The position numbers and the translations under genes were made by a program. The notes below the pieces were generated by a model. It was given only the letters and a program-made list of their open reading frames with translations. It was not told where the DNA came from and did no database searches. Source: Gammaproteobacteria bacterium (lineage in GTDB: Bacteria; Pseudomonadota; Gammaproteobacteria; Burkholderiales; Burkholderiaceae_E). Taken from it: a stretch of 9,434 nt of DNA. Every line of letters starts with the position of its first letter. Position 1 is the stretch's first letter. The stretch lies in NCBI GenBank assembly GCA_030425615.1, contig JAUIAI010000047.1:1-9434 (forward strand), in the 5' to 3' direction. Of this stretch, positions 7,049 to 9,434 are shown one piece after another.

Positions 7049-8836
7049 TCAGAACAGCTCCGCGTCCATCGCCATCAGATTGTCGGCACCCGACCGGGCC
7101 GAGCGCATCAACGCGGCGGTCTCCGGCATCAGTCGGGCGAAGTAGAAGCGGGCCACCGCCAGCTTGGCCTCGTAGAAGCGGTCGCCGCTGTCCTTCTTGT
7201 CCAGGGCAACCCGGGCCATGCGGGCCCAGAAGTAGCCCAGCACCAGGTGACCGATCACGCGCAGGTAGTCCACCGAGGCGGCGCCGACCTCGTCCGGGTT
7301 CTGCATGGCCTTCATGCCGATCTCCATCGAGAACTTCTCGACTTTGCCGGCGAGGTCCGCGAGCGGGTCGATGAACTCGGCCATTTCGTCCCTGGTGCCC
7401 TCGGTTTCGACGAGTTCGCGCACCAGGGCACCGAACTTGCGCAGCTTCGCACCGCCGTCCTGCATGACCTTGCGTCCGAGCAGATCCAGCGCCTGGATGC
7501 CGTTCGTGCCTTCGTAGATCATGTTGATGCGGGCGTCGCGCACGTACTGTTCCGCGCCCCACTCGCGGATGAACCCGTGACCGCCGTAGACCTGCATGGC
7601 CATGCTCGTCGCGGCGAACCCATTGTCGGTAAGGAAGGCCTTGACCACCGGTGTCAGCAGCGCGAGCATCTCCTCGGCCTGTTCGCGGACCGACTCGTCC
7701 TCGTGGCTGTCGGCGATGTCGGCCTGCAGGGCCAGCCAGGAGGCGAAGGCCCGTGAACCCTCGATCCAGGCGCGCTGGGTGAGCAGCATCCGACGCACGT
7801 CGGGGTGCACGATGATCGGGTCTGCCGGCTTGTCCGGCGCCTTCGGCCCGCTCAGGGAGCGCATCTGAAGCCGTTCGCGTGCATACGCCGCGGCGTTCTG
7901 GTAAGCCACCTCCATGAGCCCGAGCGATTGCAGCCCCACGCCGATCCGGGCGGCATTCATCATCACGAACATCGCGTTCAGGCCCCGGTTGGCCTCGCCC
8001 ACCAGCCAGCCCGTTGCGCCGTCATAGTTCATCACGCAGGTCGCGTTGGCATGGATGCCCATCTTCTCTTCGATGCGCGCGCAGACCACGCCGTTGCGCT
8101 GGCCGGGATTCCCGTTCGCGTCGGGCAGGAACTTGGGCACGACGAACAGCGAGATGCCGCGGGTTCCCGAAGGCGCGTCGGGCAGACGGGCGAGAACCAG
8201 GTGCACGATGTTCTCGGCCATGTCGTGTTCGCCGGCCGAGATGAAGATCTTGTTGCCCGTGACGAGATAGGAACCGTCGTCCTGCGGCTCGGCGCGGGTC
8301 CTCAGCAGACCGAGGTCGGTCCCGCAGTGAGGCTCGGTCAGACACATCGTTCCCGTCCACTGGCCACTGACCAGTTTCGGCAGATAGAGCTGGCGCAGCT
8401 CGTCCGTGCCATGCGCGCGCAGACACTCGTAGGCACCGTGCGACAGCCCGGGGTACATCGTCCACGCCTGGCTCGCCGAGTTCAGCATCTCCTGCATCGC
8501 CATGCCGATCACGTGCGGCAGCCCCTGCCCCCCGAAGTCGGGATCGCAGGTCAGTGTCGGCCAGCCGGCCTCGCAGTACTGGCGATAGGCATCGGCGAAG
8601 CCGTCCGGCGCACGAACCACACCATCACCCTCATGACGACATCCCTGTTCGTCGGCGGGACGATTCAGCGGGAACACGACCTCGCTGCAGAACTTGCCGG
8701 CCTCTTCGAGCACCTGGTCGATGAGCTCACGATTGACCTCGCCGTGAGCGGGCATCTCACCCAGCGCGGTATCGACGTCGAGCACCTCGTGCAACACGAA
8801 CTGCATGTCACGGATCGGCGGGTTGTAGTGGGCCAT
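7049..8836 (-). CDS. Acyl-CoA dehydrogenase, long DmdC-like type
   Basis: This 595-residue FAD enzyme forms the trans-2 double bond of acyl-CoA, the first beta-oxidation step, and normally passes electrons to electron-transfer flavoprotein. Family motifs are CLTEPHCGTDLGLLRT (165-180), KIFISAGEHDMAENIVHLVLAR (start of a middle beta-domain, 196-217), EKMGIHANATCVMNYDGATG (257-276), YGGHGFIREWGAEQYVRDAR (417-436) and YEGTNGIQALDLLGRK (441-456). Glu442 is the expected catalytic base. Length, the N-terminal YNPPIRDMQF and the extra C-terminal helical domain (about 465-595) fit the ~600-residue group that includes methylthiopropanoyl-CoA dehydrogenase DmdC and Pseudomonas fatty acyl-CoA dehydrogenases, not the 380-residue short type. 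The reading frame stays open to 9160, but ATG 8836 is chosen because homology begins there and GGAG lies 7 nt upstream; the longer form would overlap the TetR gene. Chain-length preference cannot be read from the sequence. No other DMSP genes are nearby, so general fatty acid use is likelier. Confidence 0.94.
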   Translation of the reverse strand: MAHYNPPIRDMQFVLHEVLDVDTALGEMPAHGEVNRELIDQVLEEAGKFCSEVVFPLNRPADEQGCRHEGDGVVRAPDGFADAYRQYCEAGWPTLTCDPDFGGQGLPHVIGMAMQEMLNSASQAWTMYPGLSHGAYECLRAHGTDELRQLYLPKLVSGQWTGTMCLTEPHCGTDLGLLRTRAEPQDDGSYLVTGNKIFISAGEHDMAENIVHLVLARLPDAPSGTRGISLFVVPKFLPDANGNPGQRNGVVCARIEEKMGIHANATCVMNYDGATGWLVGEANRGLNAMFVMMNAARIGVGLQSLGLMEVAYQNAAAYARERLQMRSLSGPKAPDKPADPIIVHPDVRRMLLTQRAWIEGSRAFASWLALQADIADSHEDESVREQAEEMLALLTPVVKAFLTDNGFAATSMAMQVYGGHGFIREWGAEQYVRDARINMIYEGTNGIQALDLLGRKVMQDGGAKLRKFGALVRELVETEGTRDEMAEFIDPLADLAGKVEKFSMEIGMKAMQNPDEVGAASVDYLRVIGHLVLGYFWARMARVALDKKDSGDRFYEAKLAVARFYFARLMPETAALMRSARSGADNLMAMDAELF

Positions 8837-8843
8837 TCTTGGA

Positions 8844-8847
8844 CTCC
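8844..8847 (-). promoter_or_regulatory. Ribosome-binding site deciding the acyl-CoA dehydrogenase start
   Basis: On the minus strand GGAG lies 7 nt before ATG 8836. It supports this start over the longer open frame that runs back into the TetR gene. It sits in the 28-bp gap after the TetR stop codon, consistent with coupled expression from one transcript. Confidence 0.7.
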
Positions 8848-8864
8848 GAAGGAAGATCTGTTGT

Positions 8865-9434
8865 TCAGGAACGCGGAAGCGGCGCGCCGTCGGGCGACAG
8901 GCCGCCCGCCGGCGCGAGCCCCGGACCCCCGGGGCGGGAAAAGGCGAGCAGACGCTCGAAGGCCGCGCGAGCCCGCGCGGTACTGTTCTCGGAGTGCAAC
9001 AGACGCGCATCGTGGTGCAACGCGAGCATGATGCCGTAGAGGTCGAAGATGAAGGCGGCAATGTCCAGGTCACCGGCGAGTTCTTCGGTCTCGATCGCCT
9101 GACGGATCGCCCGGGCCAGTTCCTCCTGCCAGCGCAGGACCATCTCGACCAGCGCGTCACGGAGCACGCCGGGCCGGTCGTCGTACTCGGAGGCCGCGGA
9201 CATCAGGATGCACCCGGCGTCCGAGGTGTCGACGGTGCGCTCTATCCAGAGCTCGAAGATGCGCCGCAGACGGCTCAGACCACGCTGGCTGGCGAGCGCC
9301 GGAAGCAGCACGGCCGCGGCGAAACGCTCCTCGTACGCGGCGAGCACCGCGAGCTGCAGTTCCTCGCGCGAGCCGAAGTGGGCGAACAGACCGCTCTTGG
9401 ACATCCCCGTGCGCTCCGCCAGGGAGCCGATGGT
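8865..9434 (-). CDS. TetR/AcrR-family transcriptional regulator (5' end cut by window edge)
   Basis: This is the last 189 residues of a TetR-type repressor; roughly the first 30 are missing. The visible part opens inside the DNA-binding helix-turn-helix: TIGSLAERTGMSKSGLFAHF, then GSREELQLAVL. The frame is open to the right edge, so the internal Met at 9404, within the HTH, is not the start. The remainder is the helical ligand-binding and dimerisation domain, with RGLSRLRRIFELWIERTV and GCILMSAASEYDDRPGVLRD as recognisable family segments. It ends in a Pro/Gly-rich, probably disordered tail. The gene precedes the beta-oxidation genes with a 28-bp gap and the same orientation. It is therefore probably the operon's local, autoregulated repressor, released by an acyl-CoA or fatty acid as with other TetR regulators of fatty acid breakdown. 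The effector and operator are not visible here. Confidence 0.92.
   Translation of the reverse strand, partial: TIGSLAERTGMSKSGLFAHFGSREELQLAVLAAYEERFAAAVLLPALASQRGLSRLRRIFELWIERTVDTSDAGCILMSAASEYDDRPGVLRDALVEMVLRWQEELARAIRQAIETEELAGDLDIAAFIFDLYGIMLALHHDARLLHSENSTARARAAFERLLAFSRPGGPGLAPAGGLSPDGAPLPRS

Noticed and set aside
7805..9031. Long plus-strand open frame (408 codons) opposite the acyl-CoA dehydrogenase and TetR genes
   Set aside because: It spans two real antisense genes and their intergenic gap with no domain signature or ribosome-binding site; treated as a GC-driven artefact.
8837..9160. N-terminal extension of the acyl-CoA dehydrogenase frame by 108 codons
   Set aside because: The extension overlaps the TetR coding sequence in another frame, has no family similarity, and the downstream ATG has a good ribosome-binding site at the point where homology starts.

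Overview
The window is a GC-rich chromosomal segment with six genes, nearly gap-free coding, no RNA genes, no mobile elements and no CRISPR. The gene families (an Atm1-type exporter, a soluble GGDEF protein, and a TetR-controlled beta-oxidation set with a DmdC-like acyl-CoA dehydrogenase) suggest a high-GC Pseudomonadota, most likely gamma- or betaproteobacterial. This assignment is inferred from family resemblance and composition; there is no taxonomic marker gene here.

Layout. The left edge (1-876, minus) holds the N-terminal 292 residues of an Atm1/HMT1-type ABC exporter, cut off by the window. A 278-bp divergent gap follows. Two plus-strand genes come next: a diguanylate cyclase with an uncharacterised helical N-terminus (1155-2252) and a nitronate monooxygenase-family flavoprotein (2369-3328). 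The rest is a tight minus-strand set, read from right to left: a TetR-family regulator cut off by the right edge (8865-9434), an acyl-CoA dehydrogenase (7049-8836), a FadN-type 3-hydroxyacyl-CoA dehydrogenase/enoyl-CoA hydratase fusion (4607-7006) and a thiolase (3348-4577). Gaps within this set are 28, 42 and 29 bp, and the three enzyme genes have recognisable Shine-Dalgarno sequences, so it is probably one transcript starting upstream of the regulator, outside the window.

How the genes work together. The three enzymes cover all four steps of beta-oxidation: acyl-CoA to trans-2-enoyl-CoA (dehydrogenase), enoyl-CoA to 3-hydroxyacyl-CoA to 3-ketoacyl-CoA (fusion protein), and thiolytic release of acetyl-CoA (thiolase). 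Their main catalytic residues are all visible. The TetR protein is the likely acyl-CoA-responsive or fatty-acid-responsive repressor of its own operon. The nitronate monooxygenase gene converges on the thiolase with only 19 bp between stop codons; a functional link is possible but unproven. The exporter and the diguanylate cyclase have no evident link to fatty acid breakdown.

I found no clear evidence of an undescribed system. The points most worth a second look are the fadN-type operon in a Gram-negative setting, the nitronate monooxygenase next to it, the degenerate allosteric site of the diguanylate cyclase, and a 12-bp palindrome over the fadN ribosome-binding site.
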